Of a stretch of 46,716 bases of DNA, positions 23,697 through 31,699 are shown piece after piece; within the stretch, counting starts at the first letter, position 1; every line of letters starts with the position of its first letter. The notes beneath the pieces are model-generated. The model worked only from the letters and a program-made list of their open reading frames with translations. It was not told the DNA's origin and made no database searches. The translations under genes and the position numbers were made by a program. Source of the DNA: Streptomyces silvae (lineage in GTDB: Bacteria > Actinomycetota > Actinomycetes > Streptomycetales > Streptomycetaceae); NCBI RefSeq assembly GCF_016745505.1, contig NZ_JAERUC010000077.1:1-46716 (forward strand). The letters are read 5' to 3'.

Positions 23697-24717
23697 ATTC
23701 ATGTCCGCCCCCGGTCGTTCCTGTTCCTGTTCCGGTTCCTGTTTCCGATGACGGCGACGCGGCGCGTGTCAGCCGGGCGCCCAGGGAGCCGAGGTGTTCC
23801 ACCAGGTGGGCGGGCCCGTGCACCTCGAACTCGCAGTCCACGAGCGCCAGCCGCAGCGCCACCCACTCCAGCGAGTCGGCGGAGACCGCCCGCAGCCGGC
23901 AGGTCCCCTCGCCCGTCGGCTCCACCGCGCCGAGCGTCGCGGGCAGCCGGGCCGCCACGAAGTCCGCCGGGGCGCGGAAGGTGACGTCGAGGCGCAGCTC
24001 GGGCTGGGTGCGCGCCATCGACCGGGTGAGGAACTCCGCCGCGTCCCCGCTCCCTGTGGGCAGCTCGCGCGGGGTGAAACGCGACCCGGTGGCGAACGGA
24101 TCGCTCACCCGGTCCACCCGGAAGGTCCGCCAGTCCTCGCGGCCCAGGTCGTACGCCACGAGATACCAGCGGCTTCCCGTGCTCACCAGCCGGTACGGCT
24201 CGGCCTGCCGCTGGGAGGCGGTGCCGTCCCCCGAGCGGTAGGCGAAGCGCAGCCGCTCCCGCCCGGTGACCGCCGAGGCGATCGCCGTGAGCGTGCGGGG
24301 GTCGATGGTCGAGCCGTCGCCACGGGTGAGCGGCACGGTGGCGTTCTGCAGGGAGGACACCCGGTGCCGCAGCCGTGAGGGAAGCACCTGCTCCAGCTTG
24401 GCCAGCGCCCGTACGGACGCCTCGTCGACGCCCTCGATGGCATGGCCGGCCCCGGCCCGCAGGCCCACCGCGATGGCCACCGCCTCCTCGTCGTCCAGGA
24501 GGAGCGGCGGCATGGCGGACCCCGCGACCAGGCGGTAGCCGCCGACCGAACCGCGCGTCGCCTCGACCGGATAGCCGAGGTCGCGGAGCCGGTCGATGTC
24601 ACGGCGGATGGTGCGCGGGGTGACGTCGAGCCGGCCGGCGAGCTCGGTGCCCGGCCATTCGCGCGGTGTCTGGAGGAGCGACAGCAGCTTCAGCAGTCGT
24701 GCCGGGGTGTCGGTCAT
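23695..24717 (-). CDS. YafY-type HTH/WYL transcriptional regulator
   Basis: A 340-residue regulator: N-terminal HTH (LAGRLDVTPRTIRRDIDRLR, residues about 26-45, then GYPVEATRGSVGGYRL), a WYL domain (GSRWYLVAYDLGREDWRTFR, near 180) and a WCX C-terminal part. The family often controls a divergent gene. ATG 24717 is chosen as the common family start; it has no ribosome site, and a -10-like CATCCT seven bases upstream suggests a leaderless message. The palindrome at 24740-24756 lies between it and the divergent MFS gene. A TG-rich tail (ETGTGTGTG) at the C-terminus is a small repeat expansion. Confidence 0.88.
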   Translation of the reverse strand: MTDTPARLLKLLSLLQTPREWPGTELAGRLDVTPRTIRRDIDRLRDLGYPVEATRGSVGGYRLVAGSAMPPLLLDDEEAVAIAVGLRAGAGHAIEGVDEASVRALAKLEQVLPSRLRHRVSSLQNATVPLTRGDGSTIDPRTLTAIASAVTGRERLRFAYRSGDGTASQRQAEPYRLVSTGSRWYLVAYDLGREDWRTFRVDRVSDPFATGSRFTPRELPTGSGDAAEFLTRSMARTQPELRLDVTFRAPADFVAARLPATLGAVEPTGEGTCRLRAVSADSLEWVALRLALVDCEFEVHGPAHLVEHLGSLGARLTRAASPSSETGTGTGTGTTGGGHE

Positions 24718-24739
24718 GGGTCCAGGATGCCCGGCCATT

Positions 24740-24756
24740 AGGTCACGAACTGACCT
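24740..24756. promoter_or_regulatory. WYL-regulator operator candidate (copy 2)
   Basis: Perfect inverted repeat AGGTCA-N5-TGACCT in the 61-bp gap between the WYL regulator and the MFS gene. It matches the arrangement at 12455-12471 before the other WYL regulator, with one arm base changed. Confidence 0.65.
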
Positions 24757-24778
24757 GTTGGGCCCCTAGCTTCTCCGC

Positions 24779-26353
24779 ATGACTTCATCCGAATCCCTGC
24801 CGGCCACGGCAGCCGCCCGCACGGCGCCGACCGGTCCGGGCACGCCGCAGGACCCGGCGGACCGGCGCCGCTGGTTCGCGCTCGCGATCGTGATGACCGC
24901 GGCCTTCATGGACCTGGTCGACGTCACGATCGTCAACATCGCCATCCCGAGCATCACGCGGGACACCGGCGCCTCGTTCACCTCGATCCAGTGGATCACC
25001 GCCGGATACGCGCTGGCCTTCGCCGCGGGGCTGATCACGGGCGGCCGGCTCGGTGACATCCACGGCCGCAAGCGGATCTTCCTCATCGGCATCGGCGGCT
25101 TCACGATCGCCTCCGCCCTCTGCGGCTTCGCCGTGAACCCGGAGATGCTCGTCGCCTCGCGCATCCTCCAGGGCGGCATGGCCGCGCTGATGGTGCCGCA
25201 GGTGCTGTCGATCGTGCACGCCACCTTCCCCGCGCACGAACGCGGCAAGGTCTTCGGGCTGTTCGGGGCGATCGTCGGGCTGGGCGCGGTGTCCGGGCCC
25301 CTGCTGGGCGCCCTGCTCACCGAGTGGAACCTCTTCGGTCTCGAATGGCGGCCGATCTTCCTGATCAACCTGCCGGTCGGCATCGCCGGACTGCTGCTCG
25401 GGCGGAGGTTCATCAGCGAGTCCAAGGCCCCGAAGGCGCTCCGGCTGGACCTGGCCGGCGTGGCCCTGGTGACCCTCGGCCTCCTCATGCTGCTCTACCC
25501 GCTGACCCGGGGACGCGAGCTGGGCTGGCCGCTGTGGGGCCACCTGTCGATGGCCGCCAGCATCCTGGTCTTCGCCGCGCTCGTCGTGTTCGAGCGCAGG
25601 AAGGCGGAGCGGGACGGCTCGCCGCTCATCGAACTGTCGCTGTTCAGGGTGAAGAGCTTCGCGGCCGGCACCGCCGTGCAGCTGACCTTCGGAATCGCCC
25701 TGGGCATCTTCTTCCTGGTCTGGACGCTCTACCTGCAGATGGGGCTCGGCTGGAGCGCCCTGCGGGCCGGCACGACGGGCATCCCGTTCTCGATCGCCGT
25801 CTCCGGCGCCGCCGGGATCTCCGTGCAGAAGCTGGTGCCCCGCTTCGGCCGCAAGGTGCTGCAGGCCGGCGCGCTGCTGATGATCGCCGGGCTGCTGCTC
25901 TACATCTGGGAGGCCGGGAGGTACGGGCCGGAGATCAGCCCCTGGCAGATGGTGCTCCCGCTGGTGGTCATGGGCGTGGGGATGGGGCTGATCGTGGCCC
26001 CGCTGACCGACGCGGTGCTCTCCGAGGTGCCGAAGGAGCACTCCGGTTCGGCGTCCGGGCTGATCAACACCGTGCAGCAGATGGGTACGGCGCTGGGGCT
26101 CGGCCTCGTCTCGGTCGTCTTCTTCGGGGTGATCGGCGACCGGCTGCCGCCCGAGGCGATGGGCGCGGCGTTCGTGGACGCGTTCCAGCAGTCGCTGGGG
26201 TGGGTCGCCGGGGTGCTCGCGGTGATCTTCCTCGTGATGTTCGCCCTGCCGGCCCGGCCCCGGGTGCATCTGGAGGGCGGCGGCGAGGACGACGCGGCCC
26301 CCGGGGAGCCCCAGGGCGACGAGGTCCGGAAGGCTCCCGCGCTGACGAGCTGA
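24779..26353 (+). CDS. MFS drug exporter, DHA2 type
   Basis: A 524-residue exporter with about 14 helices: DLVDVTIVNIAIPSITRDTG (motif D1, residues about 43-62), GRLGDIHGRKRIFLIG (motif A), GAVSGPLLGALLTEW (motif C) and SGSASGLINTVQQMGTALGL (near 422). It starts at ATG 24779 without a ribosome site; TAGCTT six bases upstream could be the -10 box of a leaderless transcript. The divergent WYL regulator shares the 61-bp gap and the palindrome, so this is its likely target. WYL-controlled MFS genes usually answer to drugs. Substrate unknown. Confidence 0.9.
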   Translation: MTSSESLPATAAARTAPTGPGTPQDPADRRRWFALAIVMTAAFMDLVDVTIVNIAIPSITRDTGASFTSIQWITAGYALAFAAGLITGGRLGDIHGRKRIFLIGIGGFTIASALCGFAVNPEMLVASRILQGGMAALMVPQVLSIVHATFPAHERGKVFGLFGAIVGLGAVSGPLLGALLTEWNLFGLEWRPIFLINLPVGIAGLLLGRRFISESKAPKALRLDLAGVALVTLGLLMLLYPLTRGRELGWPLWGHLSMAASILVFAALVVFERRKAERDGSPLIELSLFRVKSFAAGTAVQLTFGIALGIFFLVWTLYLQMGLGWSALRAGTTGIPFSIAVSGAAGISVQKLVPRFGRKVLQAGALLMIAGLLLYIWEAGRYGPEISPWQMVLPLVVMGVGMGLIVAPLTDAVLSEVPKEHSGSASGLINTVQQMGTALGLGLVSVVFFGVIGDRLPPEAMGAAFVDAFQQSLGWVAGVLAVIFLVMFALPARPRVHLEGGGEDDAAPGEPQGDEVRKAPALTS

Positions 26354-26392
26354 ACCGGGCGGGGCGGACCGAGCTGCCGGGGAGCGGCCGGG

Positions 26393-27139
26393 TCAGCAGA
26401 TCCGGGTGCGGTCCTCCATGGCCAGACGCGCGGTCTGCTCGTCGTCGTACACCTCGCACATGTGCCGGCCGTCGGGTGTGGCCGTGTGCTCGACCTCCCA
26501 CAGGCTGGTCTCGCTGCCGTCCAGCAGGAGGAAGGCGTGCTCGTACAGCGTGAAACCGGCGTCCCGGCCGTCCACGTGGTACTGGCGGCCGAAGACCTGG
26601 GTGATGTGGTGGGCGAAGGCGGCCCGGAGGAGCCCGGCCGTCGCGGCGCCCGGCCGGTCGCCGTTCTCCGCGCGGCGCAGGACGCGGCGGGCGTGGTCCG
26701 CCGAATTGTCCGGGGCGTACACGCGGGGCAGCGGGGCCGGGGGGACGCTCATCAGCAGGGTGAGCGCCTCCAGGTCCTCGCGCAGGCTGTCGTCGCCGAG
26801 CGCGGGGGTGTCCCAGAAGCTGCCCGCGAGGCGTGCGGCGGCGAGCTGGGCGTCGGCCTCGTCGTCGTACAGCTCGTGGCGGCGCGGGGCCGTGTCGTCC
26901 CTGCCGCCGCCGTGCACCAGCTCCCACAGGGTGAGCGCGGTGCCGTCGGACAGCAGGTAGGTGTGCCGGTAGGTCTCGCGGTGCAGGACGGAACTGTGGT
27001 GGGACGAGTGCAGGGCGGAGCTGTGCGCCAGCGCCGTCCCGAGCCGGCCGACCGTGGTGTCGGACAGGTCGAAGGAGTTGAGGGCGCATCGCAGGAGTCG
27101 CTCGAGGTGCTGCTCGGTTGTCTCGTACGGATCGCTCAA
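26393..27139 (-). CDS. DUF6227-like protein with internal duplication
   Basis: A 248-residue protein, soluble, with no known function; I recognise it as the actinobacterial DUF6227 type. Two halves repeat: residues about 57-104 (YRHTYLLSDG, LWELVH, ELYDDEADAQL) and 198-244 (YEHAFLLLDG, LWEVEH, EVYDDEQTARL). Each half has a helical lead followed by beta strands. The start is TTG at 27137-27139, because CTGGAG lies eight bases upstream and the product then begins with SDPYETTEQHL, the family N-terminus; an ATG at 27184 would add 15 residues. It converges with the MFS gene (39 bp apart) and follows the P1 peptidase gene on the same strand after 154 bp in which I see no clear signal. Confidence 0.78.
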   Translation of the reverse strand: MSDPYETTEQHLERLLRCALNSFDLSDTTVGRLGTALAHSSALHSSHHSSVLHRETYRHTYLLSDGTALTLWELVHGGGRDDTAPRRHELYDDEADAQLAAARLAGSFWDTPALGDDSLREDLEALTLLMSVPPAPLPRVYAPDNSADHARRVLRRAENGDRPGAATAGLLRAAFAHHITQVFGRQYHVDGRDAGFTLYEHAFLLLDGSETSLWEVEHTATPDGRHMCEVYDDEQTARLAMEDRTRIC

Positions 27140-27293
27140 GGTGCTGTCTCCAGGCCGTCGCCGCGTGTTACCTGATGCGTGCATAACGTAGTCCCTGGGT
27201 CTGACATCGTGACCGGGGTTCGCAAAAAACGTACCGCGCACGCAGAAAGTTCCCCGGTCGTCCGGGACGGAACGCAAGAGGTTCCCGGGCTCC

Positions 27294-28367
27294 TCAGGAT
27301 GCGCCGTAGAGCTCGCTGTACGAGGGGAACGTGCCCCCGGGGCCTTCGGCGCCCCGAGCGGCCCTGACGGCCTTCACGATGGCGCGGGCCAGGGTGTCCG
27401 CCCCCGCCGCCAGGATCCCGTTGAGCGCGGCGACGGGCTCCGGCGGCAGCGGCAGCCGGCCGGTGGAGAGGGCGAAGACGGTGTCCCCGTCGGTGAGCAG
27501 GTGGACCGGCCGGACGGCGCGCGCCAGCCCGTCGTGCGCCGTGCCCGCGAGCTTCTGCGCCTGGGCGCGGGTCAGGGCGGCGTCGGTGGCGACGACGGCG
27601 ATCGTCGTGTTGAGGACACCGCCGGTCTCTCCCGCCCGGCCCTCCCGCGCGCCCCGGATTCCGGCCAGCCGCCGGAGCGCGGCCTCGTGCACCGCGGGCG
27701 CGGGGTGCGCCGGAGGCTCTCCCGCCCCGTACGCGCCGTACAGCACCCCGGTCGCCGGATCGACGACGGAGCCCGCCGCGTTGACGACGGCGAGCGCGGC
27801 GACCGTGGCCCCGGAGGGCAGGCGCACGCTCGCCGTGCCGACACCGCCCTTGAGCTGCCCGGCCACCGCTCCCGTACCGGCGCCCACCGAGCCCTGGGGG
27901 ACCTGTGCGCCCGGAGCGGAGGCGGCTGCGGCCTCCACGGCGGCGCGGCCGGTCGAGGCGTCAGGGCGGGCCCGCCAGTCGCCGCCCCGGCCCAGATCGA
28001 AGAGGCAGGCCGCCGGTACCACCGGCACCACCTGGGAGGGGTCCGGGCCGACCTGGACGCCGCGCCCCTGCTCCTCCAGCCAGGCCATCACGCCGGAGGC
28101 CGCGTCGAGTCCGTACGCGCTGCCGCCGGTCAGGACGACCGCGTCGATCCGCTGCACCAGGTTGCGCGGGTCGAGCGCGTCGGTCTCCCTGGTGCCGGGG
28201 CCGCCCCCGCGTACGTCGACGGCGGCCACGGCCCCGCCCTCGGGGGCGAGGACCACGGTGGTCCCGCTCAGCGCGCCCTCGCCCGGGACCCGGGCGTGCC
28301 CGACGCGGATCCCGGCCACGTCCGTCAGCGCGTCCAGCGGTCCCTGGCCGGGCAGTTCCTCGGTCAT
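27294..28367 (-). CDS. P1-family (S58, DmpA-like) self-processing aminopeptidase
   Basis: A 357-residue Ntn-hydrolase-like peptidase. Family marks are LTDVAGIRVGHARVPGEGAL (residues about 14-33), VLTGGSAYGLDAASGVMAWL (about 79-98), SVGAGTGAVAGQLKGGVGTA (about 160-179) and GVLNTTIAVVATDAAL (about 254-269). In DmpA-type enzymes the chain cuts itself before a Ser or Thr that then becomes the N-terminal nucleophile; here the Thr pair in LNTT is the candidate. They remove N-terminal or beta-amino acid residues. ATG at 28365-28367 has GAGGAG five bases upstream. It is divergent from the AraC gene. No signal peptide, so cytosolic. Confidence 0.88.
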   Translation of the reverse strand: MTEELPGQGPLDALTDVAGIRVGHARVPGEGALSGTTVVLAPEGGAVAAVDVRGGGPGTRETDALDPRNLVQRIDAVVLTGGSAYGLDAASGVMAWLEEQGRGVQVGPDPSQVVPVVPAACLFDLGRGGDWRARPDASTGRAAVEAAAASAPGAQVPQGSVGAGTGAVAGQLKGGVGTASVRLPSGATVAALAVVNAAGSVVDPATGVLYGAYGAGEPPAHPAPAVHEAALRRLAGIRGAREGRAGETGGVLNTTIAVVATDAALTRAQAQKLAGTAHDGLARAVRPVHLLTDGDTVFALSTGRLPLPPEPVAALNGILAAGADTLARAIVKAVRAARGAEGPGGTFPSYSELYGAS

Positions 28368-28574
28368 GAGAGCTCCTCGTGAGTGCGGGGGTGCCGTGTA
28401 CCGCGAACGTACAGGCGCCGGCCGGGGGAGCGGGGGCGACCGGGAACGCACCACGCGGGCGCCCCCCGGACCGTCCGCCCGCCGGTCCGCTCCCCGGGCC
28501 CTCCGCCCGCCGGCCGGGCCCCAGGCGTCTCCGGTCCGGCCGGTTCCGACGCGGTCCCGGATAGACTCGTCCGC

Positions 28575-29474
28575 ATGGTCCGACCGTCCCGTGGCGACGC
28601 GCGCCCCGGGATGTGGAGGCGCGAGGCGGGCACCGTCCTGCGCCGGGTGGAGCCGTCCGCCGAGGAGGCCACCGCGCCCTTCGCCATCATCGCCGGGCTG
28701 CGGATACCGCCCGTTCCCACCGAGTGGGCACCCCACGCGCACGCCCTCCACGAGCTCGTCTGGGTACGCGGCGGGACGCTGACCTCCCGCGTGGCGGACC
28801 GCGTCTTCACTGTGTCCGAGGGGCACGGGCTGTGGATGCCCGCCGGGCTGGTGCACGGCGGCAGGGCGACGGCCGGCGCCGAGTTCCACGACGCGTTCTT
28901 CGTCCCCGGCCGTGCGCCGATCGCGTTCGAGGAGCCGCAGGCGATCGCGATGACGCCGCTGCTGGAGTCCCTGCTGTCGCATCTGTCCCGTACGGACCTC
29001 GACGACGCGGCCAGGACGCGGGCGGAGTCGGTCGTGTTCGACGTCCTCCAGCCGTCGGAGCGCCAGTTCGTGCTGCCGCTGCCCGGCGACGCACGGATCG
29101 ACGCCATCGCGGAAGCGCTGCTGGACGATCCGGCCGACTGCCGCTCGCTGGAGGAGTGGGCGCGCGGGCTGGGGATCAGCGAGCGGACGATCACCCGCGC
29201 GTTCCGCCTCGCGACGGGGCTGTCCTTCGCGCAGTGGAGGCAGGTGCTGCGGGTGCACCGGGCCCTGACGCTGCTCTCCGAGGGGCTCGATGTGACAACT
29301 GTCTCGGAGACGCTCGGCTACGCGCAGCCCAGCACCTTCATCGCCTCTTTCCGGCGGGTCATGGGCACCACACCGGGCGCCTACTTCGATAGGGCCGACG
29401 AATTCCCCCAGGATGTCCGGAATCAGTCTTCCGAAGGTGTCCGGAATCCCGTAGTGCCTGTCCAAAACTCCTGA
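28575..29474 (+). CDS. AraC-family regulator (cupin + HTH_18)
   Basis: A 299-residue regulator. The N-terminal cupin-like sensor reads WAPHAHALHELVWVRGG, then GLWMPAGLVHGG (residues about 50-98); the C-terminal double HTH reads LEEWARGLGISERTITRAFR, then SFAQWRQVLRVHRALTLLSE and SETLGYAQPSTFIASFRRVM. ATG 28575 appears leaderless: TAGACT lies eight bases upstream and no ribosome site is seen. It precedes the iron-siderophore uptake genes by 163 bp on the same strand and is their most likely regulator, as AraC proteins often sense a ferric siderophore through the cupin part. The ligand is unknown. Confidence 0.87.
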   Translation: MVRPSRGDARPGMWRREAGTVLRRVEPSAEEATAPFAIIAGLRIPPVPTEWAPHAHALHELVWVRGGTLTSRVADRVFTVSEGHGLWMPAGLVHGGRATAGAEFHDAFFVPGRAPIAFEEPQAIAMTPLLESLLSHLSRTDLDDAARTRAESVVFDVLQPSERQFVLPLPGDARIDAIAEALLDDPADCRSLEEWARGLGISERTITRAFRLATGLSFAQWRQVLRVHRALTLLSEGLDVTTVSETLGYAQPSTFIASFRRVMGTTPGAYFDRADEFPQDVRNQSSEGVRNPVVPVQNS

Positions 29475-29511
29475 TTGCCGACAGGACAAGCGGAACATAC
29501 CCTTCTCGGAG

Positions 29512-29530
29512 TTAGGCAACCCTTAGTTTT
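29512..29530 (+). promoter_or_regulatory. Weak iron-box-like sequence (DmdR/IdeR type)
   Basis: TTAGGCAACCCTTAGTTTT shares about 11 of 19 positions with the DmdR/IdeR box TTAGGTTAGCCTAACCTAA and lies about 110-125 bases upstream of the uptake operon. The context fits iron control, but the match is poor. Confidence 0.35.
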
Positions 29531-29637
29531 GCTTGCCGCGCAGGGCTTCCACCTGCGTGGAGAAGCACGCTGCCCGGCCGGTGAACGCCGGAGGGAGGGT
29601 GCCGCAGTCCCTGCCCCTCCGAGTGTCCGGACCACCG

Positions 29638-30501
29638 ATGTTCACAAGCCCCTCCCGGCGCGCAGGTCGCCCCGCGGCCGACCCGGCCCCGCCGACGGCC
29701 GCCCTCAACGGGCACGACCTGGTACTGCGGTACAACGGCACACCGGTCGTCCACGGCGTCTCGATCGCCCTGGTACCCGGCCGTGCGACCGCTCTGGTGG
29801 GGCCGAACGGCAGCGGGAAGTCCACGCTGCTGCGCGCGCTCTCCCGGCTGCACCGGGTGGACGGCGGCCGGGTGACGCTCGGCAGCCCCGGCGAACCGTC
29901 CGAGCGCGACGCGGCCCTGCTCAGCGCCCGTCACTTCGCCCGCGAGGTCACGCTGTTCTCCCAGTCGAGGCCGTCGCCCCAAGGGCTGACGGTCGCCGAG
30001 GTCGTGGCGTTCGGACGCCACCCCTACCGGCGCGGCTTCGCCGGACCGGGCGCCGGGGACCGGAGCGCCGTCGACCACGCCATGGGCGTCACCGGCGTAC
30101 GGGACATGGCGGGACGGCCGGTCGGGGAGCTCTCCGGCGGCGAGATGCAGCGTGTCTGGCTCGCGGCCTGCCTGGCCCAGGACACCGGCGTCGTGCTGCT
30201 GGACGAGCCGACCAACCACCTGGACCTGCGCTACCAGATCGAGACGCTCGACCTGGTGCGCGATCTCGTCGAGGAGCACGGCATCGCGGTCGGGATCGTG
30301 CTGCACGACCTCGACCAGGCGTCCCGCGTCGCGGACACGCTGGTGCTGATGCGCTCCGGCCGGGTGCACGCGGCGGGCGCGCCCGCCGACGTCCTCACCG
30401 CGGAGAACATCGGCGAGGTCTACGACATCCGCGTCGAGGTCGGCGTCGACCCTCGCACGGGCCGTCTCCGTATCGACCCGATCGGACGCCACCCCGGCTG
30501 A
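29638..30501 (+). CDS. Iron-siderophore ABC transporter ATPase (FecE/FepC-like)
   Basis: A 287-residue ATPase: Walker A LVGPNGSGKSTLLRAL (residues about 57-72), Q-loop LFSQSRPSPQGLTV, signature PVGELSGGEMQRVWLAACLA (about 161-180), Walker B VVLLDEPTNHLDLRYQ and the switch His in IVLHDLDQAS. It powers uptake of ferric siderophore through the permease at 31700. ATG 29638 is my choice; GTG 29599, after GGAGGGAGG, would add 13 residues and is a real alternative. It is the first gene of the set 29638-34965. The 123 bp before the binding protein contain a short tandem repeat. Confidence 0.9.
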   Translation: MFTSPSRRAGRPAADPAPPTAALNGHDLVLRYNGTPVVHGVSIALVPGRATALVGPNGSGKSTLLRALSRLHRVDGGRVTLGSPGEPSERDAALLSARHFAREVTLFSQSRPSPQGLTVAEVVAFGRHPYRRGFAGPGAGDRSAVDHAMGVTGVRDMAGRPVGELSGGEMQRVWLAACLAQDTGVVLLDEPTNHLDLRYQIETLDLVRDLVEEHGIAVGIVLHDLDQASRVADTLVLMRSGRVHAAGAPADVLTAENIGEVYDIRVEVGVDPRTGRLRIDPIGRHPG

Positions 30502-30547
30502 ACCGCTCTCCCCCCGCTCCATCGCGACGCACCCACACACCGACTCA

Positions 30548-30604
30548 TCGCACCGCGCCGCACTGCACCGCTTCGCACTGCATCGCACTGCATCGCATCG
30601 CAAG
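30548..30604 (+). repeat. Short tandem repeat GCACTGCAtC/GCATCGC in leader
   Basis: Several direct copies of a 10-base unit (TCGCACTGCA and close variants) ending in CATCGCATCGC, just upstream of the ribosome site of the binding-protein gene. It may loosen or pause between ATPase and binding protein, or simply be a slippage-prone tract. Confidence 0.6.
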
Positions 30605-30624
30605 AACAAGAAAGAGGACCCCTC

Positions 30625-31689
30625 ATGAACCGTGCCCGTCGCCTTGCGGCGTCAGCCTCCACGGGGCTCATAGTCCTGGCCGCAACGGCCTGCGGCACGA
30701 CCACCGTCGACAAGGCCAGCGCCGACAGCAGCGCCAGCGCGTCGCCCGCGTCGGAGAGCTGTGCCGACGACACCACGACCACCTCGACGAAGCCGGTCTC
30801 CTTCAAGGACGGCGTGGGCCGTCAGGTGAAGCTCGACAAGCCGGCCAAGCGGATCGCGGTCCTGGAGTGGCAGCAGGTCGAGGACGCGCTGACGCTGTGC
30901 GTCACCCCCACCGCGGTCTCGGACGCGAAGGGGTACAGCACCTGGGTCAGCGCGGAGAAGCTGCCGAGCGGGGTGACCGACATCGGCACCCGTGAGGAGC
31001 CCGACCTCGACACCCTCTACGCGGCCAACCCCGACCTCATCGTCGTCGAGGCCTTCGACGCCGACGACGAGACCCTCGCCAAGCTGGAGAAGCGCGGCGT
31101 CCCCGTGATGGCCACGCGGGGCGCGAACCCGAAGGACCCGATCGGGAACATGCGCGAGGTCTTCAGCATGATCGGCAAGGCCACCGGGCGCACCGAGCGC
31201 GCCGACCAGGTGCTCAAGGAGTTCGACGACCACCTCGCCACGGCGAAGAAGCAGGTCACCGACGCCGATCTGCCGACGAAGGACTTCGTGTTCTTCGACG
31301 GATGGCTGGAGGGCGGCAACCTCACCGTCCGCCCCTACAGCAAGGGCGCCCTGTTCACCGAGATCGGTGAAGAGCTCGGCATGAAGTCGGCGTGGACCGA
31401 CGACGTCAACAAGGCGCACGGCGACGGCGGTGTCGACCCCTCGTACGGTCTCGCGCAGACCGACGTCGAGGGACTCACCTCGGTGGGCGACGCCAACCTC
31501 TTCTACGCCAACGACGAAGGTGCCGGCGGGTATGTCTCCGCACTGGAGAAGAACCCGCTCTGGAAGAGCATGCCGGCCGTGAAGGAAGGCCGCGCGCACT
31601 CCTTCCCGGCACGGGTCTGGGGCGCCGGCGGTCCGCGCTCGTGCGAGCAGGCGATCGACGCGTACGTCGATGTACTCGACAAGAAGTGA
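30625..31689 (+). CDS. Iron-siderophore substrate-binding lipoprotein
   Basis: A 354-residue extracellular binding protein. The N-terminus is a lipoprotein signal ending LIVLAATAC (Cys about residue 24), followed by a Ser/Ala-rich linker and a class III binding fold: VGRQVKLDKPAKRIAVLEWQ (about 65-84), EEPDLDTLYAANPDLIVVEA (about 122-141) and EGRAHSFPARVWGAGG near the end. Class III proteins bind ferric siderophores or cobalamin; the gene setting favours siderophore. ATG 30625 has AGAGGA six bases upstream. The 14-bp direct duplication after the last codon creates the junction with the permease gene. Confidence 0.9.
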   Translation: MNRARRLAASASTGLIVLAATACGTTTVDKASADSSASASPASESCADDTTTTSTKPVSFKDGVGRQVKLDKPAKRIAVLEWQQVEDALTLCVTPTAVSDAKGYSTWVSAEKLPSGVTDIGTREEPDLDTLYAANPDLIVVEAFDADDETLAKLEKRGVPVMATRGANPKDPIGNMREVFSMIGKATGRTERADQVLKEFDDHLATAKKQVTDADLPTKDFVFFDGWLEGGNLTVRPYSKGALFTEIGEELGMKSAWTDDVNKAHGDGGVDPSYGLAQTDVEGLTSVGDANLFYANDEGAGGYVSALEKNPLWKSMPAVKEGRAHSFPARVWGAGGPRSCEQAIDAYVDVLDKK

Positions 31690-31699
31690 GCAGCAAGAA

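Noticed and set aside
28368..29519. N-terminal extension of the P1 peptidase frame (to 741 residues)
   Set aside because: The family start with GAGGAG lies at 28367; the extension is antisense to the AraC gene.
30548..30604. Short repeats as a CRISPR array
   Set aside because: Units are about 10 bases, contiguous, with no spacers and no cas genes.
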